Source: Coix lacryma-jobi var. lacryma-jobi (lineage: Eukaryota > Streptophyta > Magnoliopsida > Poales > Poaceae). From it: a stretch of 64,000 nt of DNA. Under the pieces are notes generated by a model that saw nothing but the letters and a program-made list of their open reading frames with translations, was not told where the DNA came from and made no database searches. The stretch lies in contig CM019824.1 of NCBI GenBank assembly GCA_009763385.1, positions 150,604,305 through 150,668,304 on the forward strand. Direction: 5' to 3'. This document shows positions 31,316-42,579 of this stretch, one piece after another (within the stretch, counting starts at the first letter, position 1; each line of letters begins with the position of its first letter). The translations under genes were made by a program, and so were the position numbers.

Positions 31316-32976
31316 TGTGTTGACTCAAAATCTTTGTCGGGATGCGCTAACACACTTGTGCACACGGTCCTCAGAGGGGTACGGAGCGAATCCTGACCTC
31401 CTGGACCATTAGCAAGTGGTGGTGCCGATTCTCAGCAGAATCGACTTCGGGCGTGCCAGTCAATTTGACCTGTAATTGACAAGGAGAAGAAAAAGATCAT
31501 CAAATCGTGGAACCTGCCGGTTTGGTGCCAGACAGTTCCAAATTATGCGGCTCTGATATAGCCATTTGTCTTTAGGATATTGACTACAAAGTCAACTCCC
31601 ATGAGATTGTATGTAAAATGATGAAAAAGATATGAAGCATAATGGTTATAACATTTATGAGATGAATATTTATAATAAACAGACAACTGATAAGCTTAAG
31701 AGACATTGATAGATAAAGATCTATATGTACATTCAAACGGCATAAAACCAACGTATCGACTAAATGCATGAGCAGTTCTATTCGTTAACAGTGGGGTGTC
31801 TCCATGCAGCCGTAATAACAAATAGATCGATAAAATAACTTAAACATTAACAGTGGGGTGTCTCCATGCAGCCTTGATGATGGTCAAGCTAGATCACATC
31901 TCGTACATAAAATAGATCCATCGATTTCAAACCACTTAAAAGAACATATTATGAAGAGAGCACAACTGAATCGATTATTTTAACCGATACAGGGTCCATG
32001 AAGCACGAACAAGATCTATCCGACAGAAACATGATTTAATCTAAGACAAACAGACTCAATCTATCACATATATCAGTGGGGTTCGGAAATACAGCCATAA
32101 TAGACATGCTAGATTGGAATCTATCTATTCTTACAAAACAAACCATAGTTTTATCGAATATCTCGAACACACAACATGTAACAACCAAGATTGATGAAAA
32201 TAGTCGATGAGAAGCTTGAATCGGCTATTCCCTCTATTATGAGTATATAAATCTCAGAACAACTGATACAGAGCATCCTTTTAGGCGCAGGCTATTTTGT
32301 CAATCTTGATTGGGCAAGATGTTGTTTAGAACATAAATAAACAAATTAAAACATGAAACAACATCGATAACTTAATGAATCTATTAGCTTGCCAAACCAA
32401 TAGAGCCGATAACTAGTCAAGATCGACTAAAGTAAGAGATTGATCAGAGTCAAGACAGTCTTACAAAAGATGAGCTTAGACCGATAACTAGCCATGTCAC
32501 AGCTTAACAAGAGTTTGGTCGATGCCAATGCAGCCTTATTACACGATGACATAAGCCATTGTGAAACTTACAAGCAAACCGGAGGTCGGTCGATGCCGAT
32601 GTAGCCCTGCCTGGTTGAAGGTCTCGCCGAAATCTACTTTACTCCTACTCCTAGGGTTTTGGCCGAGGGCCGGTTGTATTTGATTGATTGGGGATCCTTT
32701 ACAAAATCCGGGTTCCTAGCTATTTATAACCCGGTTGACTCCTGCCTTAATACGAGTAGATTACAAAAAGGAAAAATAAAAGACGACCCGAACTTGAACT
32801 CCTTAGTCGAGTTTGACACGTCTTCGAAGCCCATCGTGTTGGTCCGTATGAAGCTTCCGGGTCACCTTCGACTCATACGAGCTTTTTATATTTTTAGGTC
32901 GATCCTTTTCCTTAATAAACTGACCGTTTATGTTTACAAAATACTAATCTCTCTGGTCCAAAATCTGGTGTAAACA
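31316..32976 (-). repeat. G 5' LTR
   Basis: On the minus strand it begins TGTTTACACCAGATTTTGG at 32976, a start seen in plant gypsy LTRs, and ends ...GTCAACACA near the PBS, giving about 1.66 kb. It has two copies of TAACAGTGGGGTGTCTCCAT (31788 and 31849) and a third diverged one near 32070. To the right it is joined directly to T1 pol. Confidence 0.7.
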
Positions 32977-34258
32977 ATGCCATCCCTACAGCGCCATTCG
33001 ACTGGTGAGAAGACTTCATCAAGTATCTCTCTGAGAACCTTGTCCCTGCTGACAAGGTCGAAGCCAAGCGCTTAGTTTGTCGCGTTAACAACTACGTCCT
33101 GGTTGACGACGCACTCATGCGCAAAAACTCCAGAAACGAAGTGTTTCAAAAATGCATCTCCAGGACAGACGACCTCGAGATCCTCTTCGACATCCACGCT
33201 GGCGAATGCGGGAATCACGCGGCTGCAAAGACGTTGGTACGCAATGCTTTTCGTGCAGGATTGTACTGGCTGTCAGCGGTCGCCGACGCCGAGCAGCTCG
33301 TACGCACCTGCGAAGGGTGCCAATTCTTCACCAAACAAACTCACGTCTCCACACAAGAACTCCAAGCAATACCGGCCTCGTGGCCCTTTGCCTGCTGGGG
33401 ACTCGACATGATCGGCCCTTTTCGACCAGCGGGCAGCTTCAAGTGGATATACGTCATCGTCGACAAATTCTCCAAGTGGATCGAAGCAAAGCCAATCACC
33501 AAGGCGACCGCCGAGAACGCTGTCTCGTTCATTGACGAGATCATCCACCGCTTCGGCCTCCCGAATTCCATCATCACCGACCTCGGCTCCAACTTCATCG
33601 GCAATGTCTTCTGGGACTTCTGTGAAGGGCACGACGTCCTCATCAAGTATGTCTCAGTCGCCCATCCCTGAGCAAATGGCCAGGCCGAGCGTGCCAACGG
33701 CATGATCCTCGATGCTTTGAAGAAACGCCTCTACCAGAAGGATGAAAAGCACCCTGGCGCTGAATGCGAGAACTCCCTTCCGTACTGTGGGGCCTACGTA
33801 CTCAGCCAAGCCACAACACCGGCGTTTTACCATACTTCATGGTCTTCGGCTCCAAAGACGTCATCCCTGCCGACGTCATCTTCCGTTCCCTGCACGTCGA
33901 GAACTATGATGAAGGAGCCTCCGACTAGGCACGCTGCGACGATCTCGACCGCCTCGAAGAAGAACGGCTTGCATCCTGCCTCTGCACCGCCAAATATCTC
34001 GAAGGAGTTCGCTGCTACTTCAACTGCAATGTCAAGGACCGACCCTTCGTTGTCGGCGACCTCGTCCTCAAGAGGAAAATCAAGACCGACGACCTACACA
34101 AGCTCTCTTTGCACTGGGATGGCCCCTACATGGTGAAAGAGGTCACCCGACCAGGCGCCTACCGCCTCGCCGACCTTGAAGGTATCGACGTACCCAACTC
34201 CTGGAGCATCGAGCATCTCCGTAGGTTTTACGCCCAAAATACCTTATACACTCCATGA
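32977..34258 (+). pseudogene. T1 pol, integrase end
   Basis: C-terminal part of a Tat-like gypsy polyprotein in one frame from 32978. Linker after RNase H (EDFIKYLSENLVPADK), HHCC zinc domain (H..GECGNHAAAK ... CEGCQFF), then the integrase core WGLDMIGPF (first Asp), ITDLGSNFIG (second Asp) and, after a TGA at 33669-33671, GQAERANGMILDALKKR with the catalytic Glu. Frameshifts at about 33770-33830 interrupt it. The tail resumes as VVGDLVLKRKIKTDDL and ends SWSIEHLRRFY...TP with stop 34256-34258. TGA also at 33006. Everything before the integrase linker is missing because of the insertion of G and the deletion to its left. Confidence 0.85.
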
Positions 34259-34560
34259 CGAATAAAGGTCTGCCGATGTTTTCACCGCTCCATTGTCTCC
34301 GGACGACTCACCGACCTCTCCATTTCGTCTCCGGACGACTCACCGACCACTCCAGTTCATCTCGGACGACTCGGCGACCTCTCCATTCTGTCTCCGGACG
34401 ACTCACCGACCTCTCCAGTGCGTCTCGGACGACTCGCCGACCTCTCCATTCCATCTCCGGACGACTCGCCGACCTCTCCATTCCATCTCCGGATGACTCG
34501 CTGACCGCTCCATTTCGTCTCCGGATGACTCGTCGACCTCTCCAAACAGTCTGGCTGTAG
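34259..34560 (+). repeat. 32-bp minisatellite behind T1 pol
   Basis: About nine tandem units of roughly 32 bp built on TCTCCGGACGACTCACCGAC + CTCTCCATTTCG. The same type, with units of about 31 bp (CTCCGGACGGCTCGCCGACC), stands at 60650-60985 in T2. It begins right at the pol stop. The frames on both strands (34255-34609) are repeat translations. Confidence 0.85.
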
Positions 34561-36640
34561 CCGACGGAGTCCCAGAGCAGGGGCTACTGCAACCGCCAAA
34601 CGCGTGCATGAGCGCCTGCCCGCCTCTGCGCTATGGTGGCCAGTAGCCCTCGCAAGTGACGTCCTGACCTCTCTACGCGTGCATGAGTGCCTGCCCTCTG
34701 CGCTATGAAGGGAAGGCTAAGCTTGGGCTGGGACCTCCAGAAGCTATACGTCCAGTGCCTGTACGCGCCATTTATGCGCTCGTTCTCCATACTGTCTCCA
34801 AGTAGCCTAACTGATGCTGACGAAAACTCAGAGCCAGGGCTGTTGTCACCATCGGACGCGTGCATGAGCGCCAACCCTCTGCGCTACGATGGCCAATAGC
34901 TCTCCCAAGGGACGTCCCGACCTCTCTACGCGTGCATGAGTGTTTGCCCTCTGCGCTACGAAGGAAAGGCTACCTTGGGCTAAGAATTCAGAAGCTATAC
35001 GCTCAGCGCCCGCATTCGCGCTACCCACGTGCTCGACAACGGTCTCCATTCGCCCAAGTCATGCCACGATCGAACCTCTCAGAAAAGACCCTGGCCATGG
35101 TACCTCCCTACGCGTGTGTTGACGCTCACTAATGCTCATAATTAACCATCAACTATTGCATGAAATGACACTAAATGAATCACAAGGCATAGTTGTAGGG
35201 TTTGAAACTAACAAGTTCCACAAGTTTTGGTGCTCTCACTTGTTTTGTAGGACATCCATGTTTTTGCCATATAAAAGTATCTCAAGTGATGAAACAGAGC
35301 ACACCATTGTGAAGACCTCATCGACACGATCGAAACAGACATATGATTTGCTATATTTGGAGTCCCGGAGCGAGAGTCCTCGATGGATACGACTTGGAAG
35401 ATTCTAGAACATTCCAGAAGACACGAGAAGGTGACCCACGGAAGGAGGGGCCCACCTGTCATAGAGGCAGACCGACCGGTCTCCTCCCTGGACCAACCGG
35501 TCAGGTATTAGGCCCAATCTCGCCCCCCTTCGCGTGGCGCACTCCAACCGACCCCTCCAACGTGTTTTGGTCCATTAAGGCCCATGTGCATATGGCGAAG
35601 GATTTAGTCCCACATCGCTTGCTCAAGGTGGAGGGGAGGCCAGGAGCCCCTATATAATAAACCCAGGACCCCCCTGAGGCAACACAACATCATTAGGGAG
35701 TATTTGTAGAGGCGTCCCTCGAAGGACAACCTCTCCTCTCTATGTAATTAGGTTTAGATTTTCCAATGTAATAGATTAGCTCTAGTCGGGAGTTAGGGAG
35801 AGCGGAGCTACGCTCTGGTTCCGGAGGAGTCTTCAGAGTTTTGGTATGTCTTTGTATCTTTTCTTTGTAAGACTTATGCTTTAATATATTTATCTTCTCT
35901 ATTTACTTTATGCCTTTCATATTATGATTAGTATAGTTGTTATGTTCTAGCATAGGATCTCTGCTCGTATCGAGTGCTCTAGTTATAGGCCATAATTAGA
36001 GTAGTAATCGATAGATTAGACTTGGTGTTTAGTCTATAGGTTACCTGAGGTTGCGCTCAACCCCACGGATAATTGTGGTAGCCCCAGGTGGTGACAGCCC
36101 TGATGGCCGACGTATTCCACCATGTTCGGGTTGATGTTCGTAGGACCATAGTCAGAACTTCCCAAACCCCCTTCTCATCCCTTTCTGTGGTTGGTGTTCT
36201 GATGTCCCGAAGTGTTATTATATGACTGCTATATCTTTTCATCCTTGTTACCTTAGAACCCAAGTAATAGAGAAGTGCATAGGAACCTTGATCTCTCCCG
36301 TTGTCCTCCCACTATAGTTATCTATACATTTATCATTAAATTCTCTTTATTGTGCTTCCATTCAATATCATATCATTTATCAATTACTCCTGCTTTAGTC
36401 TAATTAATACTCTAAGTTAGTAGATGCATGATAGTGAGTTATCAAATTCTTAACCCTTGCTTCCCAGTGGTAAAATATAAATAACGATCCTGGAATACTC
36501 CCGGTAAAATGCTACAATGATGTTCTGTGCGCTTGCGAAATCTTTCATATTCTATTTACACTAACAAACGTCAACAGCGTGCACGAGCGTCTGCCCTCTG
36601 CGCTATGGGATGCCAGCAGCGGTTCCTTGGGCGATGCCCT
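34561..36640 (+). repeat. T1 GCGTGCATGAGCG / CTCTGCGCTATG repeats (interrupted by S3)
   Basis: Tandem units with CTCTACGCGTGCATGAG, TGCCCTCTGCGCTAYG, GGAAGGCTAAGCTTGGGCTG and AGAAGCTATACG, repeated at about 34600, 34680, 34860, 34930 and 35110, and resuming at 36577 after S3. The same block is at 61030-61600 in T2. Downstream (36645-36837) both elements share GGAACAAACAAAACACGCCG and CAAGAGTCT. No gene; the many frames on both strands are repeat translations. Confidence 0.75.
35117..36576 (+). mobile_element. S3: solo LTR in T1
   Basis: 1460 bp, TGTTGACGC...ACGTCAACA, with an exact duplication GCGTG (35112-35116 and 36577-36581). It is related to S1 (35190-35415 versus 15090-15320) and to the Athila-type LTRs. 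CTATATAATAAACCC at 35650-35664 is the likely TATA box and gives the plus orientation. GTGGTGACAGCCCTG at 36087-36101 is the inverse of the block seen in the A2 LTR. No internal sequence remains. Confidence 0.95.
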
Positions 36641-36837
36641 TAACTCCTATGCGCAAACAAGCTCCACACTCTATGCTACAGAACTTGGGATAACCCAAGG
36701 CCGAACAGTTCATCGCTACGGCTCACGACTATCGGGACTGCGGAATTCGGGGAACAAACAAAACACGCCGACTCGCTTCAAGTTTTGGTTCTGTTCGCCC
36801 AAGAGTCTTTTTACAGACTACCTCCTAAAATTACACG

Positions 36838-39800
36838 CTACTGGTGCCCGGCACCAAACAAATCTACACCTCTGATGAGGGCTTCGGCGGCCGGCTCTGC
36901 CTCTTCTTCCAGGTGCTCCATCTCCGCTTCAGACGTGTTCGTCGCAAAGCCAGCGTCCAGCCTCGACATCTCCATCCGCGGATAATGTGAACGAAGAATG
37001 GCGAGGCCATGAGCTGCCATGCTCTGCGCTGCCGCCTTGGTGTACGCCTAGAAGCGTCCCCACAGGCCATGCGCCTTCTGCATGACATGGTCGCCGATCC
37101 TCCGCTCCTTCTCCGCCGGGAAGAAAGGCTCCTCATCGATGCACTGCACCAAGGGAGCCACCTCCTCCGCCGGCGACCAGAAGCGGTCATGATAGCCCTC
37201 GATCCTCCGCTCCAGATCTACAAATTGTATTTGCATGTTTTCGCGGTAAGCTGCACACGCCAAAGCAAGGGGTAAGAAGACTACCATCTCCTGTCACGCT
37301 TCACCGAGAAGAACTCACCGGTGTGCATGGCCTGCCACTTTCACACCTCCTTGTCGGACTTTGCCTTCTCCTCAACAAGGAGACGCTTCTCCTCGCCTGC
37401 CTGCATCGCCTATGCAAGGATAACCTCACACGTCAAAGGCTCCGACAAGGCGGCGCACCGAACAAAAAAGGACTACGACATCGACAACTTACACATGGCA
37501 AACTCGTCGGCCTTCTCGGCCCGCAGCAGAAGCTGGAAATTCTCCTGCCCCTGTTACTGGATGACCTCCTCAAGCTCCCGAGAACGCGCGTGGGCATCCT
37601 CCAGCCGCGCCTCTAGGCCAGCGAACTGGCCCTCGACGCGCTTCGCCTCCGCCTAGAGTCGTTCGTTCTCTTCGGCCATGGGCGCCATCCGGTCAATGCG
37701 AGCTTACGCTCCTCCCCGACCTTCAACAAGTGTTGTAGGCAAACATCGACTAGGATAAACAAGAGCCATTCAAGAATAAACATGAAGTGGTGACCATGCC
37801 CACCTGGATCTTCTCCAACAACTTTGACGCATCTCTGAGGAGGGCGCCTGTCTCCACGCTCGCCGCCTCGTTATCGACTTCGATGACTACATCTCCCTCG
37901 ACACGGAAGCGGCGGACAGGGCGCCTGTTCGAGTCCTCTTCTAGACGCTCGACCTCCTCAATTTTCGGCGAGGAAGGCTCCTGCGCCTTCCTCTTCATTC
38001 CCTGGGCACGATGGCCCAAGGATCCAACCACCGGCGCAGCAGCCGCTCTCGCTGCACCGCCCCCTCCAGAACTGGCCCCAGGCATTGGGGATGCCGGCTG
38101 CTCCGCCTCTTGGGGCTCGGGGACTTCCGACGCCTCGGCCTGCTTCACCTCCTGAGGCTCGGGGGCTGCGGACGCCCCGACCTCTTCCGTCGCCTCCGGT
38201 GCCGCCTCCGGTGCGGCCGACTTCGCCGACCCACCGGCCCTGGCATCTACCGGCGGGCTCGTCTCCCTCTGACCACCGCCTTGGGTGTCCGGCACCTCCT
38301 CGGCGTCCGCCGACCTGGGAAGGACAGGGACACATCGTCGGTAGACCAATCCGACTAGAGTCAAGCTATCAGGTGCGTTGGGGATACTTACAGGCCTGAC
38401 ACCTTCTTCTCCCGTGAGAAGCATCGAGAGCGCGGACGCGCTCCACCTCCCGTGGACTCCTCCTACGACCTGGGCGCACCCGCCACTCCACCAGACGACT
38501 CCCGGGGCTCCGCCTCACGCTCCGACCACTGCGGCTTCGGCCTCGCCGCTCCACCACCGCGCCCCGCCGAGGACCCTTTCCCGAAACGGGCACTGAGCGG
38601 GACCTCATCCTCACTGCCAGACCCATCGTCCGACCAGTCGAGGACTACACGGTGACGCTTTGCCGCTTCTTCGTCGATGGTGAAGGCACCGCCGGTCTGC
38701 AGCGACACCTTCTTCCTCTTCACAGGGGCGGCCTGGCGTTTCCCTTTTGGGTCTTCACGCGCCTGTCGCTTGCTCGACCGGGGCTCTGGGACTCGGCTCC
38801 TCTCCTCCCCACTGGTCTCAATCTCCTCTGCGTCGACCTCTGCCTCATCGACCTCTCTATGGCGGTCACCGCCGACATCCTCCCACCGCAGATCGACGCC
38901 CTTCATCCATGCCTTCAACTGGGCCCGTGAAACGAACGCTTCACGGCCCTGCGTCACAACCAAACGACAGTCAACGACTACAAACGCATTCTGGCGAACA
39001 CAAGTAGGGCGACGATGCATACCTGCGGCGGAGGGTACTCCAAATAGTATGACCTCTTCAAGAACTCCAGCTTTCTCCTTTTCTGTAGGTCGAACAGAGC
39101 GTCGACCCGCAGGAAGACCTCCGACGCATCCAGGGGCTCCGGCGCCTCCCGCGTCCTGTCGTCCTCATCCCCGGCATACTCGTACGCCGGGTGCGCCCTC
39201 TCCTTGCAGGGCTGGCAGCACCTTTTGATGAAGTTCGTCGCCACCGCCACCTCGTCGACGCACCGCTTGTCCATCAGCTTCAGGAGCTTCTCCACCTGCT
39301 CCATCGCCGCCGCACCGGGACGCTCCGACCAGGATGGCAGCACCTTCGGCGCGAAGGCTGGGTTGCACGGAGGCCTCGGCGCCTCTTGGTGGATGTAAAA
39401 CCACTTCGGCTTGTACTCCATCGCCTTCGAAGGCAACGACATCGCTATGTACTTCTCCGCCATCCCGTCCCAGAGCTGGAGGTACACCGATCCGATGATA
39501 TTCGACGACCCTGTGTCGTTGACCTTCAGCCGGAAAAAATGGCGGAAGAGATCGAAGTGGGGCTCGATGCCCATGTACGCCTCACAGTAGTTGATGAATA
39601 CCGCGATGTGCAACATTGTATTGGGGGTCAAGTTGCACAACGCGACCTGGTAATACTCAAACAGCCCATGGAGAAAGGGGTGGATCGGGATGCCGAAGCC
39701 GCACCTGAAGAACGCCTCGAAGACGATGAGCTCGGTGGTGTTCGGTGTCGGGAAGTCCTCCAGGTACGCGTCCCTCCACCCGCCAGTCACATGGTCCAGG

Positions 39801-39961
39801 AGCAAGCCGACGTAAATGAGGTCCTCCAGATTCTCCCATCGGAGAACGCTCTGAGTCCACCCGCGCGCCCAGGCCGGCACCTCCACGCGGTCGTCGGACT
39901 TCGCCTTCGCCGCCTTCTTTTTCTTCGCTGCCGCTCCACGAGGACGCCTTCCGCCCGCCAT
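36838..39961 (-). pseudogene. Antisense PF04195-type gene of T1 (spliced, with nonsense codons)
   Basis: Lies antisense to the element, behind pol and convergent to it. Exon A, 39961-39023 (313 codons, open): Lys/Arg-rich start, then TELIVFEAFFRCGFGIPIHP, YYQVALCNLTPNTMLHIAVF, CEAYMGIEPHFDLFRHFFRL, the signature of the family annotated 'putative gypsy type transposon' (PF04195). Intron 39022-38949 (CAG|GTATGC...ACGCAG). Exon B 38948-38392, acidic/basic, with a TAG at 38463-38465. Intron 38391-38315 (GTAAGTATC...CCCAG). Exon C 38314-37804, Pro/Glu/Ala-rich. Further exons form a coiled coil and the C-terminus EMSRLDAGFATNTSEAEMEH...GGVDLFGAGHQ, stop 36838, with another TAG near 37048. Function unknown. 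Comparable antisense genes are known from Grande and related elements. Confidence 0.75.
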
Positions 39962-40104
39962 TGACCGCTACGAAGGTTGAACTAGGATCTAGATCTGGAG
40001 CTACAGGAACTCTGCACTCGGACTCACTCGTGTGCACGAAGGGAATGAAGCAGACGAAGGCTACGAGGCGCGAGCGAATGAGCAAGTGGGGAACCGCCAC
40101 CGTC

Positions 40105-40125
40105 CACCTCGCCTTTTTATACGGC
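40105..40125 (-). promoter_or_regulatory. TATA box of the T1 antisense gene
   Basis: Minus-strand GCCGTATAAAAAGGCGAGG (TATAAAAAG at 40121-40113) lies about 155 bp upstream of the ATG at 39961, a normal plant promoter-to-start distance. It is independent of the LTR promoter. Confidence 0.6.
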
Positions 40126-40261
40126 ACAGCCTGACCCTTCAGCTCCAGGGTTCCTGGGAACCCGTGCCCCCTTCCCCACGATCACTACGTCGCCTGCGGC
40201 AACCGCGCGCACGCCCGCCGCGTCTCTCTTAATGGGTAGTTGGGCCGACGGTTTGCAAAAC

Positions 40262-40977
40262 GGCCTGGCCATTCGCCTTCATCATTTTCTTGATTTTAAT
40301 TAATCTTTGCTAGTAAATGTGGTGCTAATGCACGGGGACTGACCCCACCAGCTAGTTATGATAATCATTTCAGGGGAACAGTAAACTCTACAGTTACTAG
40401 TCGGTGCTACAATTACTCCTGGGGACTGCAGATCTTCAACTTCATCCTCAGGGACTTCCCCCTCATTTCTAAGTATCTGTATTAATGCTTTTTCTTTGGC
40501 CCTGCTACAAGAACCATGCTGCTTCTTACAGCAGGCCCGGGGACTACGTGTACACACATCATTTTTCTTTCATAAAATGACTCTATTTTGTTGCAGGAAT
40601 TTTGCAAGCTTGGCACCACGTGCCTATGGCACCTACTCCCAAGCTCGGAGACTAAGTGGATACACTTCCCCTAGCGGTGAATGTATTGTTTCTCTTTTCC
40701 TTTACAGCTTGTTGTGGACCAGCTCAGACTTCTATCGGAACGTCGTCGGCTCCTACAGTCCAGCCACGTCCCAAGTGGATACACTTCACCAGAAGAAAGA
40801 ACCTTCAATTTTTTTTCTTGCAGCACCTCGCATTCTTCTTGCAGGACGACGCTGAATACTTCACATGGCCGCACTTCGGCTACAACCACGACCACGACAT
40901 TCGCGACCAGTTCAACCTGGTCGGAAGTCTACTGCAAGTGCACTCACGACCAACAGGCGACCTGGTCAGGAGACACC
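40262..40977 (+). other. T1 3' untranslated region before C1
   Basis: Noncoding. It has repeated CACGGGGACT/GGGGACTGC/GGGGACTACG boxes (40335, 40420 and 40540) and two GTGGATACACTTC boxes (40654 and 40784), like the T0 3' end at 17890. It continues at 54613-54696 behind C1. Frames such as 40300-40557 and 40496-41018 have no domain, and some run into the C1 LTR. Confidence 0.55.
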
Positions 40978-41319
40978 TGAAAGTGCATTCGCCCCCATTG
41001 TGGGTTTTGGCTAATTAATGACAATCAAATTAGGGACTAATGGGTTTATAAAAGCATATATGCAGGTGTTAGTCCTTAGAAAGATTTGAACTGTTGAAAT
41101 CTCGTGAACAAAGCATGTTGGATACATTTTGACATAAAGATACCTAGCTCGAGTGGTGGCTTAAAAGTTTGATTTTAAACTTGAGTTATAGGTAAGTCGG
41201 ACTATCAAGAGGGTCACAAATTAGGTTGGCTAGATGCGGAGAAAAGTGCTCAAATCGACTAACTAAAGTTTGCTTGAGAGACACCGCACAATCACGAACA
41301 CATAGAGGTAAATCTGTGT

Positions 41320-42003
41320 GGTCGGTAGTACCGACCATGGTGGTCGGTAGTACCGAGCACGGCTGCTCTGCGCGATGCTCTAACAACCTCTCTATGTAGT
41401 CTCGAAATTGGCCTGGCGGTAGTACCGCTATAAGGCTGGTACTACCGACCCTCGGTGGTACCGACCTTGGTGGTAGCAAGCCAGTTTTACAACCTCTCTA
41501 TATAGGCTCAAAAATGACTTGGCGGTAGTACCGCCATAAGGTCGGTACTACCACCCCAGGTGGTACTGACCCTGGTCGGTAGTAAGCTGGTTTCTGCAGA
41601 CCTCTCTGTTCGCGCTCAAAATGGCTTGGCGGTAGTACCGCCATATAGTCGGTACTACCGACCCTCGGTGGTACCGACCCAAGCCGGTAGTAAACCAAGT
41701 TTGCAGGGCTCTCTGTGTTGGCTCGTTTTTGACTTGGCGGTAGTACCGCCATAGAGTCGGTACTACCGACCCTCGGTGGTACCGACCCTGGTCGGTAGTT
41801 ACCTAGGGATCAAGTCTCTTTCTGCGGAGCTCTCTGTTTGTGGCCGATTTGGCATGGTAGTAGTACCGCCATAGGGCCGGTACTACCGCCCATCGGTGGT
41901 ACCGACCTGAGGTTGGTAGTTTGACTTTTGGTCAGATCCAGATCTGTGCGACCGTTAGTGACTGGTCGGTACTACCGACCATGGGTGGTCGGTACTACCG
42001 ACC
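41320..42003 (+). repeat. Palindromic GGTAGTACC/GGTACTACC array in C1 U3
   Basis: About twenty near-palindromic 9-17-mers such as GGCGGTAGTACCGCC and GGTCGGTACTACCGACC, plus GGTGGTACCGACC variants. They are arranged in five larger units of about 108-117 bp starting near 41405, 41521, 41629, 41738 and 41855. Each larger unit holds one GGCGGTAGTACCGCC, one GTCGGTACTACCGACC, one GGTGGTACCGACC and a half-site, then about 45 bp of spacer. The array is present in the 3' LTR as well (53025-53708). Two more sites lie near the LTR end (43203 and 43233). Confidence 0.9.
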
Positions 42004-42022
42004 AGCCTCGGGACTGAGGGAG

Positions 42023-42030
42023 TATAAATA
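42023..42030 (+). promoter_or_regulatory. C1 LTR promoter TATA box
   Basis: GTATAAATAACTCC, TATAAATA at 42023-42030, 20 bp behind the last palindrome of the array (ending 42003). The same box is in the 3' LTR at 53725-53732. Transcription of the element is inferred to start about 30 bp further on. Confidence 0.75.
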
Positions 42031-42122
42031 ACTCCTCTCTTCTCGTTTGACGGTTACCCACTCATTCCACTCACTTATTGCGACCTAACTTCAGACAAAA
42101 GAGCCTCCAAGCATTGACTCCT

Positions 42123-42579
42123 TGATGAGGACATGCCAGCTGTGCACACTACTTCAAGTCCAAATACTACCAATCAAGGTCCCCTTGCAAGAAGTCATGC
42201 TAAAAAACTACAAGAGCAGGTGAATTCTTTCCTTACTAATTGTAATCTTTATACTTCTGAGAATGATATACTACCTAATAGCTCTACTTTGGTTGTACTT
42301 AGGAGTATACATGAAGAGAAGGAAGAATCGGACCACAAGAGTCGGACCAGCGTAGAGAAGACGGACCAGCAAGAACGGACCAGTGAGATGGCAAAAACGA
42401 ACCAGTCCACTGACAAAAATGGACCAGTGCGATGGCAAAAACGGACCAGTGCAAAGAATTACCATAACTTTTGATTCCCTGAAGCTTTTGAGGCCCATTA
42501 GGACATTTTGGAAAGCTTGTTGAGTCTACTTTCAAACCCAAGTGGTTTCATCGCATTTGGACTCCACATTTGGACTCCT
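42123..42579 (+). other. 457-bp segment present only in the 5' LTR of C1
   Basis: Bounded by GACTCCT at 42116-42122 and 42573-42579, and missing at the corresponding point of the 3' LTR (near 53817-53823). It encodes a short frame (42133-42474) whose first half, QGPLARSHAKKLQEQVNSFL, resembles the end of certain plant Ty3/gypsy polyproteins. This is followed by repeated CGGACCAG boxes and a noncoding tail. It looks like a piece of another retroelement taken up by this LTR. Confidence 0.75.

Larger units (their letters stand above)
27080..32976 (-). mobile_element. G: minus-strand gypsy element, gag-protease plus antisense gene, truncated
   Basis: Inserted in T1 pol. The right end is its 5' LTR (31316-32976), followed leftwards by a PBS, gag and protease on the minus strand and, convergent to them, the C-terminal exons of an antisense gene (27160-27836, +). 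The left end with the 3' LTR was lost by the deletion that also cut T1. Only about 355 bp separate the protease end from the antisense gene end, so RT, RNase H and integrase are absent from G. ATGCC at 32977 would be its right target duplication; the left one is deleted. Confidence 0.75.

Noticed and set aside
34255..34609. Regularly repeated units as a possible CRISPR array
   Set aside because: Units are head-to-tail without unique spacers, vary in sequence, lie in a plant retroelement and recur at 60650.
38978..39020. End of the 327-residue frame (…VCIVALLVFARMRL) as natural C-terminus
   Set aside because: The frame reads across a consensus donor CAG|GTATGC. The T2 copy has a better donor at the same point and an intron of the same length.
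37010..39964. Plus-strand frames such as 39191-39964, 38677-39228 and 37787-38155
   Set aside because: Shadows of the minus-strand antisense gene in GC-rich DNA. Only the minus strand shows domain motifs and conserved splice sites.
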